Below are positions 27,701-38,224 of a stretch of DNA of 64,000 nt, piece by piece; position 1 is the first letter of the stretch; the number at the start of each line of letters is the position of its first letter. The notes beneath the pieces were generated by a model that worked only from the letters and a program-made list of their open reading frames with translations, did not search any database and was not told the origin of the DNA. Origin of the DNA: Nymphaea colorata (Eukaryota > Streptophyta > Magnoliopsida > Nymphaeales > Nymphaeaceae); assembly GCF_008831285.2 (NCBI RefSeq), contig NC_045144.1, positions 18,119,716-18,183,715 of the forward strand. Reading direction: 5' to 3'. Made by a program: the position numbers and the translations under genes.

Positions 27701-30311
27701 AACAAAGAGATTGCTGTGGATAAGCACCAGATAGTAAAGAAGCAACAATACAGAAAATGTAAGAAGCTACACCTCATCCTGAAGGGCAGAAGCCTCACGT
27801 TGATTTCCTATATCTCGGGAACTAGCATTTCCAGTATCACCCCTAAATCTGCAGCACAAAATCAAGTTATCGTTTCAACATCAAGCTTCAACAGCACATA
27901 CAGTCCATGATTCGCAACTAATCAACGCAAGGGATTTTAGTGATGCTTAAATAGCAGATTCAATGAGACAAGGAAATTAACCTTAGCAGTACTAATGAAA
28001 CAACATGCACCCCAAAAAGCACTTAGAAATAATGTTTGACAAAGCAGACACAAGACCCCCCATGCACCATCATATCTTAGGCGTGATGGCACCGTACTTC
28101 CACCACTTGGAAATCTGACAAAGCTTATACAGGAGTGATAAATAAACCAAGTCAAACAAAGACAAAAAAATCATTTAGCAAACAATTCGTCTATATCTTA
28201 TGGAACCCTTTTTCTTTTCTCCACCTCATTACCATTAAAACAGAGGTTCTCTAAGGCACCAAAGGAAGTGACTCAACCAAACCTTTCCTGAAAAATATCA
28301 ACAGAGGGTCGCATCTCTTCCTCTTTTGATATATCACCAACTTCACTTTCATTGTTCCCCCTTAGAAGCCAAATAACCCTTTTTGGTTTGTCAAGGTAGC
28401 TCAAAAAATAGGGAATTTTGGATTCCAAGAGAAAATAGATAATCAAGACAATCAACACTATGGTATACAACAGGCATGCACCAAACTGCTCCGGTATCAT
28501 GCCTCCTCATATCATTCTTGACGAAAATTGAAAAAGAACGGTATATTACTATTCCATGTCTTTTAGGTGTATCCATGTGACATAGACAAGTGAGTATCCC
28601 ATTGCAGAAAATTAAAACCACAAAATGAAGATAAAAGAACTAGGAAGATGATATCCATTATCTAAAGATAGAATTACCTCATGTCTTTTCTCCTGTCAGC
28701 CGGAGGATCTAATGGTGGCAATACAGATGGCATCCTAAGAGTGGACCTAGTGGGTGGTACTATAGTTGTTGTCGGACGGGTAGATACTGCAGGCCGACCA
28801 GCCGATGTCGAACGAACAGAAGAAGCCTGCTCTGCATAGTTCCGACCTAACTAATAAAAATATCACAAGCCCCATTAAGCCCCGCAAGATGGAAAAGAAC
28901 AGTTCATTAAACTATTTCACAAACACAACTATTAGCCACTAGAGTATGTTATAAGTTTCAGAGCGAACAAATAGCAAAATTACTTTCCTATCATCCTTAA
29001 TAAACCACTATTGCATTCGAATGGATGAACAAAGCACAACTAGCAAACACTATTATTTCGGGGTCGGACATTGAGATGCATGGAGGTACTACGGGAAGCA
29101 AAAGCAGTCGGGTGAACAATGTTGACAGCAGAACGTGAGTGACATTGCTCCTGCTTGTCGGACCAAAAAAAATGGAGAAACAAGGCCATAAAGTTCATCA
29201 ATGCATAAACCTTTTAAGAAAAATTTGATCCAGCACACTAATTGGAGTTCTACATTGACACGCACAGAGGTACAACAGAGAAGCAAAAGCAATCTGCTAA
29301 ACAATCGACAGCAGAAGATAAGTGACAATGCACGTGCTTGTTAGATTAAAGAAAATACAGCAATAAGGTCATAAAATTTATCAATGCATCAAATTTTTTA
29401 AGAAAAATTGATCAGGCACGCGTACTGCACTGACTTCATGATGCCGCAGTCAGTTCCCTTCACAAGAGAAAGGAAAAGACCGGTGGTTGACTGGTTGGAA
29501 TTTGCAAATTTCACCCAATTTTTTTGAACTATGTCATGCATCCATTATTGCTCCCGAAGTGGAATGTGAGGTAAAAGGGAATTCCATGGACATACAAGAG
29601 AGAAAAGTGGCTGAAATTTGCCTCAATTTTCACTAATTCATTTGTACCTGGGTCTCCGTAACCACGGCACCCACGAAAAAAATAATAAATACACTCCATT
29701 TACCATCTTAACAATCGAAATGAAAAAATAAACAACAGAGATCAATAACATTCGAAAAATATATCGTCCACAATAAATCTCAGTCTCTGGAAAGATGATC
29801 ATGTCAGACAAAATGAACTCTGTAAAGTTTTCACCCTTATTATCAAGAATTCTAAAAAATAGCGCTTATTTCGCACGAAGAAGACCCAAAATCATGCAGA
29901 TCGACAAAATTCATAAAGGAGCGCCAAATTCATTGAGGAACTTCGTCGCCTAAAACGAAACCAGAAGAGCGACGGCGAACTTACCGCAGGAGACGGAGAT
30001 CTAGCAGGCACTTTTCTCCTGTCGGTAATACTGCCGCCGACGGAGGGGGCGAACGATGTCGCATTGTATCGGAAAGGCAGATCGTCCTCCTCATCATCAT
30101 CGTCGGTCGTCTGCGACGCCATGACCTGAGCGAGCCGCTGCGCCGCGGCCTTCGCCGCAACGTTCTGCGTCTTCTTGATGTTCGATAACCCGGTCGAGCC
30201 GGTGCGAACGTGGTGATGCGCCGGCGACATGGCCGGGGAGGAAGATCCCGTGCTGCTCGAACCGCTCCGCTGCCGCGCGTAAACGGGGCTCCCGGCCCTC
30301 AACCGATCCAT
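13085..30311 (-). CDS. SCD2: SCD2-type coiled-coil trafficking protein, 17 exons
   Basis: Coding exons (minus strand): 30311-29985, 28850-28678, 27848-27773, 27619-27578, 27465-27403, 26221-26172, 26091-26064, 23297-23223, 23115-23005, 22918-22858, 19788-19672, 19589-19468, 17651-17588, 15551-15510, 14598-14558, 13992-13866, 13212-13085. All junctions are in phase, giving 1,647 nt and 548 residues. The N-terminus is Ser/Pro-rich and disordered ([26 protein letters not shown], an acidic DDDDEEDD run). A heptad-like coiled coil spans about residues 185-315, followed by a conserved C-terminal part ([63 protein letters not shown]). This matches Arabidopsis SCD2 (At3g48860). That protein works with SCD1 at the plasma membrane and cell plate in clathrin-linked trafficking and cytokinesis. 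Exon 11 appears to use a GC donor. Exon 13 has a second in-phase donor 9 nt downstream (end 17579, giving 551 aa). Introns 7, 10 and 13 exceed 2 kb and contain repeats. Confidence 0.9.
13498..13705. repeat. Tandem duplication, about 108 bp, in SCD2 intron 16
   Basis: Two adjacent copies begin with GTCACAAAGGTGAG (13498) and GTCACATAGGTGAG (13606). Both contain GCCCTTCATTTTGCAATTA and GAGTTGGCTGTAGCTGA. They differ by substitutions and small indels, so the duplication is not recent. Confidence 0.85.
19970..21111. repeat. Interval bounded by 13-bp perfect inverted repeats, SCD2 intron 10
   Basis: TTTAAACGGCGAG at 19970-19982 is the exact reverse complement of CTCGCCGTTTAAA at 21099-21111. The interior is rich in A and T homopolymers with no ORF. 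The interval overlaps the CGTATCG-family element at 20421-21386, so the two structures are nested or one border is chance. No target-site duplication is visible. Confidence 0.5.
20421..21386 (+). mobile_element. CGTATCG-family element, copy 1 (SCD2 intron 10)
   Basis: It starts with AGTGTTGTACGTATCGTAAC and ends with a Cys-free, AT-rich tail, then TTACGATACAACTT, CGCCCGGCATTATAATAC and TTTACAACATT. The outermost GTTGTA and TACAAC are inverted. Two relatives with the same 3' end lie at 23660-24147 and 61205-61853, all in plus orientation. No transposase is encoded, so this is a non-autonomous element of unknown class. Confidence 0.55.
21734..21770. repeat. (AC)n-(AT)n microsatellite in SCD2 intron 10
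   Basis: A CA run passes into a TA run. Confidence 0.9.
21820..22500. repeat. GCTCGACTCG-type dispersed repeats and GA tracts in SCD2 intron 10
   Basis: CTCGAGAACGAGTCGATAAT, AACTCAAGTTGACTCGG, ACTCGAGCTCAACTCAG and CTCGATCTTGACTCG lie here around GA microsatellites at about 22110-22130 and 22194-22216. An 18-bp unit GTAGGCTCGAACTCAGGG is perfectly duplicated in tandem at 22411-22446. The strings match the family seen at 3780-4130. Confidence 0.65.
23660..24147 (+). mobile_element. CGTATCG-family element, copy 2 (SCD2 intron 7), 5' end missing
   Basis: The 3' end reads TACGATACGGTTACGATACG, then a CCCGACCGATACGG block and ACGATACGCGTTTTACAACA plus TT. The body contains a GAA/GAT trinucleotide run at 23704-23757 and TATGGCTTATG-type words shared with the copy at 61205. 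The expected 5' terminus is not found, so the copy may be truncated. Confidence 0.5.
26420..26924. mobile_element. hAT-type MITE in SCD2 intron 5
   Basis: It begins CTATGTCATATGGGG and ends GTACCCGTATATATGTGACA plus TAG, so the outer 8 bp are a perfect inverted repeat (CTATGTCA/TGACATAG). It is flanked by CTTTTGCA (26412-26419) and CTTTTACA (26925-26932), an 8-bp target-site duplication with one mismatch. An 8-bp duplication is the hallmark of hAT transposons. The subterminal regions are GGTACAGGTATGG and CCCATACCCATACC repeats. There is no transposase. It lies between SCD2 exons 5 and 6. Confidence 0.75.
29069..29421. repeat. Tandem duplication, about 183-bp unit, in SCD2 intron 1
   Basis: Copy A starts ACATTGAGATGCATGGAGGT (29069) and copy B ACATTGACACGCACAGAGGT (29252). 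Both continue with GAAGCAAAAGCA, GACAGCAGAA, AAGTTCATCAATGCAT-like and TTTAAGAAAAA words in the same order. Divergence is substantial, so it is an old intronic duplication. Confidence 0.85.
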
Positions 30312-30700
30312 TTCTCTTACCTATACACCGATCAGCACGATGGTTAGGGTCCTCCACGAACCAGAGCAGGTTGATTGAAGAAGACTCCTCCGCCTATGTC
30401 AACACCGTGCCGAAGAAGAAGCCCCCAGGACACTAATTCAAAACCCTCTCCGAAGTCGGGAACCGTCCGATCTCTCGACGGACGGCGATCATCGGACCCG
30501 GAGAGAGAGCAGGACGAGGCCGCAACAAGAACGAGTCTTCTAATCGGGATGAGATCGCCCGGGAGGACTCCCGCTATTTATCGCTTCCCTTGCCGCACCG
30601 GACCCCCGGTGGGATCCGCCGACGAGAACGTTACTCAGTGGCCAGCTAGGGCGAATGAATCAGATGGCGGTAAAATTCGTTCTCGCTAACCTTCGCTCCG
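30312..30700 (-). promoter_or_regulatory. GC-rich 5' leader and promoter region of SCD2
   Basis: The sequence just upstream of the SCD2 start codon is markedly GC-richer than the DNA beyond 30700 and lacks a conserved ORF on the minus strand. It is where the 5' UTR and core promoter should lie. No TATA box or start site can be fixed from sequence alone. Confidence 0.45.
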
Positions 30701-31947
30701 AGTTTAAACAGGAAAAATGCTAGAATACCAATATGCCCTTCGTCGGTGAACGCAACGTTTTGCCCGAGCAAGGTTTCAGTCACCATACCCTTTTATTCCT
30801 AACCGAGTTCGAAGGTTAACTTAGGCTCGACTTCAAATGCGAGGATGGTTCCCCTGACTTCAAATTGTAGCTTTAATAAGGCGCTTGATAAAAAATAACT
30901 TTATATTCTATAAATATGTTTTTAGAACACATGGTTTAAGAATTTACTAGAAAGTTGTTTGATAGCTTTAGATTTGAAACCCTCGAGATTTGAAAACCGT
31001 GAATTTAATATTGGACCCTTTCCCTCCAGTATTAAATCCAACTTTTTTTTTTAATGCAAATAAGTAAAATAAAAATCATAAGCATAAATCTTGGGTCTCA
31101 CCTATGATCTTTAGTTTGAATAAGCATGAATTCTACCATGAATCTTTTACTACATAAGCGTTCATGCCATGTTAGATCTATATCAAACGTATAGATTTTA
31201 AAAATGAAGTAATCAAACGCTTCCATAATGTAATGTGGGACTGAAATCCGCAGTTTTTGAATCCACGGTCCCGGTGAAAAACTTTTTATCTCATACCCGA
31301 AGTTGTCAAACATAGCTGTAATGACCTGCTCTCCAATTATACCATTGCTAGCTGAATGCTTTTTAACTCAAGCCGGATTTATTAGTGCACAAATAAAATA
31401 ATATAAATAAACATTTGACACGTGAGATTGTAATATATTAAATTATATACCTTATATTGTTTATCGTGAAATTGGTACAACGATGAACCAAACCTAGTAA
31501 ATAGGGTTAGCATGGTTGCCTTTAAGAAGGGTTGCTACCAACAACAAAATTGATAGACGTAGACATATGAATGCAATGTATCTTAAATAAGCAATCAAAG
31601 GTTTTATGCACATTCCTTTCGCATTTCCGGTAGGGATATAACTGGTTGGTTAGGGTACCGGTTTTGGATTACATATCATACGTAACATAACACGAGACAA
31701 TTAGGCCTTAAACGTAAGCCATGTAGCATACCAGAAAGATAAACCAGTATTGCATTGTCCCGATCCATGCTTCATGCTATTTGAAGAAGGAGCACGAATG
31801 GAGCCAGAAATCTTTCATTACCCGGCACTCATTTAAGAATATATTATAGGTAATTAAAAAATATTAAGGGGCACTAAGCAAATAATTAGGGGCGCATATA
31901 TGAATAAACAAATTATTGGAAGCCTCCTATGTGAAAAGAAATAAAAT

Positions 31948-32337
31948 GTGTGGGACTGTGCAGGCAACTGACCACACATGCCCACATACAGGGGCGTAGC
32001 AAAGTTTTTTTTCAAGGGCGGGCCAAACGGGAACTTATCGGGGTAACGCCAAATTAAATATGAGTATGGTCAAACTAAATCCGAATATAAAAAATACATT
32101 ACCCAACCAAAAATTTTCAACTTTTTATAATGTAATTTTTTTTTTTCAAGTAGTTGGGATGGGGCCACGGCCTAGGCAGCTCCCCTCCTCCCCTGCCCAC
32201 ATGCGGCTCCGCCCATGACAATAATTTGAGGTGGAGCAAGAAATTTGTAGCTGAGGGCCTTATTAACAAAATTATGTGGAGAAACCAATGTATAAATAAA
32301 TAATGTATTCGAGTCCGTGTGGGCAACTGCCCCACAC
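31948..32337 (+). repeat. Dispersed GGCTCCGCC repeat, copy 2, with two palindromic motifs
   Basis: AGGGGCGTAGCAAAG opens the element near 31991, with an AT-rich core and a GC-rich tail ending GCGGCTCCGCCCATG near 32217, as in copies at 361-520 and 52263-52447. It is flanked by GTGTGGGACTGTGCAGGCAA-type (31948) and GTGTGGGCAACTGCCCCACA-type (32317) palindromes. Confidence 0.6.
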
Positions 32338-34074
32338 ACACACACACAAGTAGCTCCGCCATTGGAGAGCTATGCCCACATTATTGTGCTTTGGCATAAG
32401 GGAGACGTTTTCAAACTATTTGGAAGTTTGGATGGAGCAATGCAACATCTCTTATTGTACACTATATGGTGACGCAACACAAATACGTTTATGTTCCTAG
32501 CGAGCATTTTAGATGGAAAGCAGTTGCACACATGCTACATATTTTATAAAATCTGAAGATAAATTCAAGCAACACCAATAGTAACGGAGTTAAAAAGGTT
32601 GCTTTAGATGACATGCCAAAGTACAATAATTGGCTATCATAGTTCAATAGTGTGATTCAGTCTATTTCTTTAGCTAAATGAACAACAAAACCTAATCATC
32701 ATTATAGTATCTTTGGGATCTTCATTCTCATTTTATAGATGAATACACGTTTATTCAGCTTCCAATTTTTAAATAAGCAAGTCAATCACACCTTTGATCT
32801 TCCTTTCTTTTAGGTATATATAATATATATATATATATAGTATTGAAATTGTTGTTTAAAATATTATAAATATTTTATGCACCTTTCAAACAAAACATCC
32901 ACAATGTGTGTTCGAAGACAATTATTTTAAATCATAATATCTGACGTTATCTTTAATATGAGATTGGACGTTTGGCTGTGCTGGTGTTTGATGAATTGTT
33001 TCGGATCTTACATCTCGCGTAAAATGGAATCGAAGATCTATTAACAAACTAATATTTGGGCCAACTAAAGTACTGTGATAATGAGAAACATGAGCCACGA
33101 GGGCGAGTTGTTGAAAAAGAGAATCCTATGCGCCCAAAAATGTTATGAGCTCTGTGATTGTACCTTCCGTGATGGTACTAAAGCCCATAATTTATGGTGA
33201 TAATGGCGACCTCACCATGATTTGATTTTCATCCTTTTTTAAAGTTTGTTGCATGTCGCCAAATATTGAATTACAAAAAAAATAAAAGGATAATTGTTTA
33301 GCAGCCAATGCATATATAACACGAAGAAAAAGACAGAGTATAATATAACAAAGTTGCACATCTCTAAAATAAAACTTGGCAAATTTTTTTAAAATTTAAT
33401 TAATAAATCTTAAATTTTATTAAAAAAATCATAAAGATTATAAAAAATGAAAGGGAACATAAATAATACGTGTATAATACACATTTTTTTTGTTTTTATT
33501 TTTTGACATTTTTTTTTTAAAACGTGTTTTGTATGGGTATTATACGACTGACAATGTTTTGCCACATTAATATATTATTCGCGTTTTTTTTTCAATAAAA
33601 CGCATTTTTTGTGATAGTGTGTGAAACTTAGTTGTGCTGTGCTGGTTTAACTTATAACACATACACTTTTGAAGCATTTGACAACAATCATGTCTTTATC
33701 TTAAAAATTGAGGTCGATTCATTAAACAATTGTTAAAATTTTATATAAATAGCACCAATCTTTGGGCAAGCCACATGCATGAAATAGTAATATATTTCTG
33801 TTGGCAAACTGTCTTATATATCAATTGTTCAAATATTGGAAGTAAGAACTCATTTAATCTCATAAAACTTCAATTACAAAGTGCAGCTGCAAGTTATGTT
33901 AACAATATAGATTTACTTTTTATCATTTTTCACAAGACGTGCTTTATAAAATTAAAACTGCCAAACAAAATCCAAGGTACATCTTAAGTGAACTTATAGT
34001 AATTTAAGAATTTTAAATATGTTTATGTTCTTTCAACGTCCCTTCATGCCTTGATTGATTGGAGGACAATGCGC

Positions 34075-34122
34075 AACAACTATGACGTCTAGTCATGTAA
34101 CAACTATGACGTCTAGTCATGT
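34075..34122. repeat. Perfect 24-bp tandem repeat with TGACGTC cores
   Basis: Two identical adjacent 24-bp units each contain ATGACGTCTAGTCAT, itself an inverted repeat (ATGAC/GTCAT). TGACG is the core bound by plant TGA-class bZIP factors, but the position far from any called promoter gives no functional support. Confidence 0.95.
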
Positions 34123-34538
34123 AGTGCTGCTAACAGTACAATTTGCTCTTGTGGGATGACTGATATTCTAAGTAACTTTTGTCTCACGGAAGACTGGTCG
34201 TTCAAGTACACTATCTATAGGCATGTTTGTTTTCCCTTGGATCCGAGTTATGAAAGAATCTGAAACGCACTTAGTAGTGAGACAAATTGTCTAAACAAGC
34301 AGTGGATCTCCACGTCGTGTAAAAATGTGGATTTTAGGAGAAGGACGGATTGATCTAAGGTAATCGGTTAACAAATAAGTCAATGTGAAATATTTCACTT
34401 TATCTCTACTGGTGGAATCAGAAAAATTGACTGGAGGAGCACTCATTTATAAATATTCATATTTGGTGAGACACTTATATATATAAAAAGATAAATGTTT
34501 AAAGATGTCTATTTAAAAATAAAAAATTTTAAGAAACT

Positions 34539-34559
34539 GGTGTGGCAGTTGCCCACACC
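34539..34559. repeat. Palindromic GTGTGGGCAGTTGCCCACAC motif, copy B
   Basis: GGTGTGGCAGTTGCCCACAC plus C, a near-perfect inverted repeat of the same family as those at 5129, 31948, 32317 and 53444. Confidence 0.6.
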
Positions 34560-35688
34560 AATCTTGAGGTTCTATTGTATATCGCAACTCACAACTCGTA
34601 AGTGGGAGGTCTCACAGAAAGAAAAAGGATTCTAAAGAGAGTTTAGCACGATGACAATGGCCGAACCACGTGTGGGCTGGTATGGGTAGTTAATCCTCTA
34701 ACCCCTCAATGTTTTTTCATTTTCATATTAATATCTTAAAATATGTGCTTTGTTGTATATAATTTGTTTAATGGGTCTACATTCGTCTTGATGAATTTAT
34801 CCAAGCCATCAAACGCCACCTTAAGAACAATGGATGAAGAAGTTTTTCAGATAATCAAAATTTTATTTGTAAACTTTAAAAATTTTAATTCAACCTATAT
34901 AAAAATTTTGGAAAAAACTATATTTTGATTTCTGTTAAAATTTTGAAACTATAGTTCTACTCTTACAACAAAAAAACAATCAAGTCGATCAAACTCCACA
35001 TGCTTGCAGCTATACGACAAGAGAATGGATGGGATTGACGTGGTAAAAGTTGCCAAGCTACAACAGCTTAGTTTTCTAGAGAGAGAAAGAGATTTTCTAT
35101 GACATTTAGGTGTTTGTTTAGATTTATTGAGATTGAGCTAACACCAACCTCTTCGAACAGGCCAACCATAAATTCATCAACATGCAGAAATATATATATA
35201 TATATATAAGTTAACTATATTATATATGTACGGTTAACAATTTCAAGATTATTCTTCACCACATGATGTCCATCAAACAATGATTAATGGGCAATAGTTA
35301 GATACCAATTAATGCTATGAAAATGGAGATGACATGACATAAATGTAACGAATCCAAGCGCATTTCAAGGCACTAATATCGGCAAACCGTGAAGGCCATT
35401 CAGTGGTCAACAACGACTTTCACGGATGTCTAAAATAACGACAGAATTACGAAAATTTGAACAATATAACCGCGTGTTATCACCGATGGATGCCTTGAAA
35501 ACTGATATCTGCTAGTTTTCAAGTCGTCCTTCGTGCGTCATTTTAACCGTATTTTGCCGTTAAAAACGCCGTAAAATAATAGCTGGATGCGTTTTTCTCG
35601 TGAATAATTAAACCATGCGGACCAAAATGTCATGCACGCGACATTGCAGCGTCAAGAAGCAAGATGGAAAAAACGTGAGGATACTTAC

Positions 35689-36057
35689 TCCGGCAGAAGA
35701 CGGCATTCTAGAGGTGGCCCTTTCCGTCGAGACGGCAGGACTGGCCGCCGCTTTATCATCGGCTACTGCTGCCTCCGCCGGTCTGTTGTAAGCGAATCTG
35801 AGAGAACCGCCTTCTCCTTCCTCTGCTTCTCTCTGATCGTAAACCTCCGCACCTTGATCATCATCCTTTCTCTTGTCCATGAGCTGAAGAAGCCGCTGAG
35901 CGCCGTCCCTCCTGGACACGGTTCTCTTCGGGCTGCTGAAGGTGGGCCGAGAGTCCAGGCGGCGATGCGTCGGTGACGTCGCCGGAGACGACGTTCTGCT
36001 GGACATGCGACTCCTCGGCCGCGTGTTGATCGGAGCGAGATCCCTGTACCGCTCCAT
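35689..36057 (-). CDS. Solitary SCD2-like first exon (alternative first exon or duplication remnant)
   Basis: From the ATG at 36057 the frame runs 123 codons to a strong GTAAGT donor directly after 35689, ending in phase 0. That is the same phase as the authentic SCD2 exon 1, 5.7 kb away on the same strand. Shared landmarks in order are M(D/E)RxR, SSPAxSPxH, AQRL, an acidic DDD stretch, LxFxYN and a Ser/Pro-rich end (RMPSSAG against RSPSPA). No later SCD2 exon follows before 30311. It could splice to SCD2 exon 2 (28850), giving an isoform with a different N-terminus, or be a dead duplicate. The frame is still open and in phase, which slightly favours function. An in-frame upstream start region continues to 36144, but MERYRDL aligns best with the SCD2 start. 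Confidence 0.6.
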
Positions 36058-37473
36058 GCCTCCACCAGTCACGGAGGAGACCTGAAGAACCCTCGAGCTC
36101 CTTTCGACGGGGCGAGAAAGGAGAGCTCCTCGGCTTCCCTTCAATGGAGAAGCGGATCTGAAGAGATCGGTTGCGGAATGCGGATTGTCTCCGTCAGGAG
36201 TTGGGAGCCATCCGATGTTGCGATGGACGGTGGTCGACTGATCCTGGTGGAAGGAGTGGGCAACGTTGTCACCTCTGGTTATTTAGTCGCAAGCTTTATA
36301 TGCCTTGGTTTGCTGGATCCTGGATCGAATCGGGTCCAGTACAAGATACAAGGATCCAAAAGGAATGAGAGGCGTGCCTCGCATTCTGATGGTCAAACAC
36401 CACAATGGAAAATGGAAATATATGTTTAAGGAATGGATCGGGTCTTTTAATTTTTAGATCCGATATTGTTGGGATGAGTGGTCACTGGTCACGTATAGAG
36501 TCATTGGTTTCTGAGTCTTCTGACATCAACATGGTCATGCTCAAGAAGTGGAATGGATTATTGAGATAGAGCCGCAGTGGTGCCTACCAACAGTATCATT
36601 TATTTATATTAAATACGTTTTTTTTTTTTTTTGAGATGTTGTGGTTCATATTCTATTGGTGACGTATTTGCGATAAGCGCAACAAAGGTCTTCAAGGATA
36701 CATTCGAATTCTATAGCACGCCTAGTGTAGGGGATGCCCACTTTGCTATTGGGTTACGGCACGTCTTTCGTTTGTTGTGGAGTGATTTTGCCGTTTCGTT
36801 TATCCACTTTTTTTCATCCTTTTTATTTTATTTTATTGTACCGCAGTTTTGTATATTTCTTTATTTTTATTTTGTTTTTATGATTTGTTATTGTATTTAA
36901 AGGACTTTTTGTTTTTAAATTTTATTATGCATTCTCATTTTATGGGCTCTTTTTTATAAGTATGTCTCTCATTGCAAACATGGGGTCATCACTACCATTT
37001 TAAGACTGGTCTATGAACGATTTGGATTTGGATTGTTTCAACTTTTTATTGAAGTCGACTAGATGGGATTCTAATCCAATTCAAATTCGAATTCAGACCC
37101 AACCTTTTTAGAACTGGGTGATGAGCAGCATAAGATAAAACAATCATGTGCAATTATGTCATATTTTTGCGAGGTCTCCATCAGAATGTTGGACTCTAAA
37201 TGTCGAGGATTTCAAGTCCTCGTGTTGTACGATGGTGAAATAGAACTTACTTTGTGGGTTCAATAGTTACTTTCAAATATAAAATATAAAATCATCAAAA
37301 CACCGCTTGATTACATGACATATTGTCCATCACACCACCATCACCACTGCTATGTTCATTACTGTTCCTTGAAACAGGATAAACATGACACCTTGTCCAT
37401 CACACCCCCACCAACACTGCTATGTTCAAGTGAACATTACAGTTCATTGCCATTGTTTGACGAATTCATGAAC

Positions 37474-37897
37474 CTAAGTCACAGTGGTACGCCACTTTTA
37501 GTGGCGTACACGGCGGTACACCAGTACCGTCGTATCGGTACGTCCTAGTATGTTTTTGGATTTGGATCCGGGTTGAATTCAGATCCAAACTGCATTATAA
37601 CTAAAAAAAATCAAAAAAATTACTTATTTTTCATTTTTTTTATACTTTAACATAATAAGTCTCGTTAAGGAGATAAAACATTGATAATTTATTCATTATG
37701 AGCCTCTTTTTATTGGCATTTTTGTTACAACTTTTGGTTTAATTATATATAATAATTTTTTTTTGAATTAATTATATATAATAGTCACCGTATTGGTATC
37801 AAAATTTAAAAAAATACCGTACCCATACCCATACCCATACCCTTATACCTATATCCGTATCCGTATCCATATCCGTATCGATACCATTGTCACATAG
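37474..37897. mobile_element. Degenerate hAT-like MITE upstream of the PPR gene
   Basis: The left end CTAAGTCACAGTGGTACG and the inverted right end CTATGTGACAATGGTATCG agree at most positions. The right subterminal part is a run of CCCATAC, CCGTATC and CCATATC units, as in the MITE at 26420. The flanking octamers (TCATGAAC and CCCAATGT) do not match, so the copy is old or the borders are slightly wrong. Confidence 0.4.
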
Positions 37898-38056
37898 CCC
37901 AATGTGTTTTGTCTCGTGTTTGTTTCACATGAGAGACATTTGTCTGTCTTGTCATTTGTGCCTAGTGACGTCTGTTCTATATGTTTTCTCCACTGTTTGA
38001 CAACGAGACCATATGTTAATTTTTTTATTTTTACATTAACAAATATAATATTTACT

Positions 38057-38084
38057 TATATATATATATATATATATATATATA
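38057..38084. repeat. (TA)n microsatellite in the PPR gene leader
   Basis: 28 bp of TA repeat, 141 bp before the chosen start codon. Read in the PPR frame it would encode alternating Tyr and Ile, which argues against translation starting upstream of it. Confidence 0.95.
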
Positions 38085-38224
38085 AGCGCCCCTGCAATCT
38101 AATGTTTCTAAACGGTTGTCTTCCTGCCACCGAAACAAAGGCCATCCCCGTTTACTTTTGGCGTGTTTCTCAGCTGCATCGCTATAACTCGGGCCATGCT
38201 AACGACGGAGCTCCGAGCCGTCGA

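Larger units (their letters stand above)
30701..35688. other. Intergenic or alternative-intron DNA, repeats only
   Basis: No exon can be supported. In particular, no match to SCD2 exon 2 or later exons was seen downstream of the lone first exon at 35689-36057. The stretch is AT-rich with a decayed dispersed repeat (31991-32215), palindromic motifs (31948, 32317, 34539), a perfect 24-bp tandem repeat (34075-34122) and a possible MITE-like block at about 30950-31320. Confidence 0.55.
36058..38224. other. Intergenic DNA upstream of the MEF14-type PPR gene
   Basis: The first 300 bp are GC-richer and could be the promoter of the exon at 35689-36057. GGATCC-rich repeats lie near 36310 and 37555. 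A degenerate hAT-type MITE occupies 37474-37897. No gene is seen. Confidence 0.5.

Noticed and set aside
35632-35976. 114-codon plus-strand frame opposite the solitary SCD2-like exon
   Set aside because: The minus strand shows clear SCD2 similarity and a donor in phase; this frame is its shadow.
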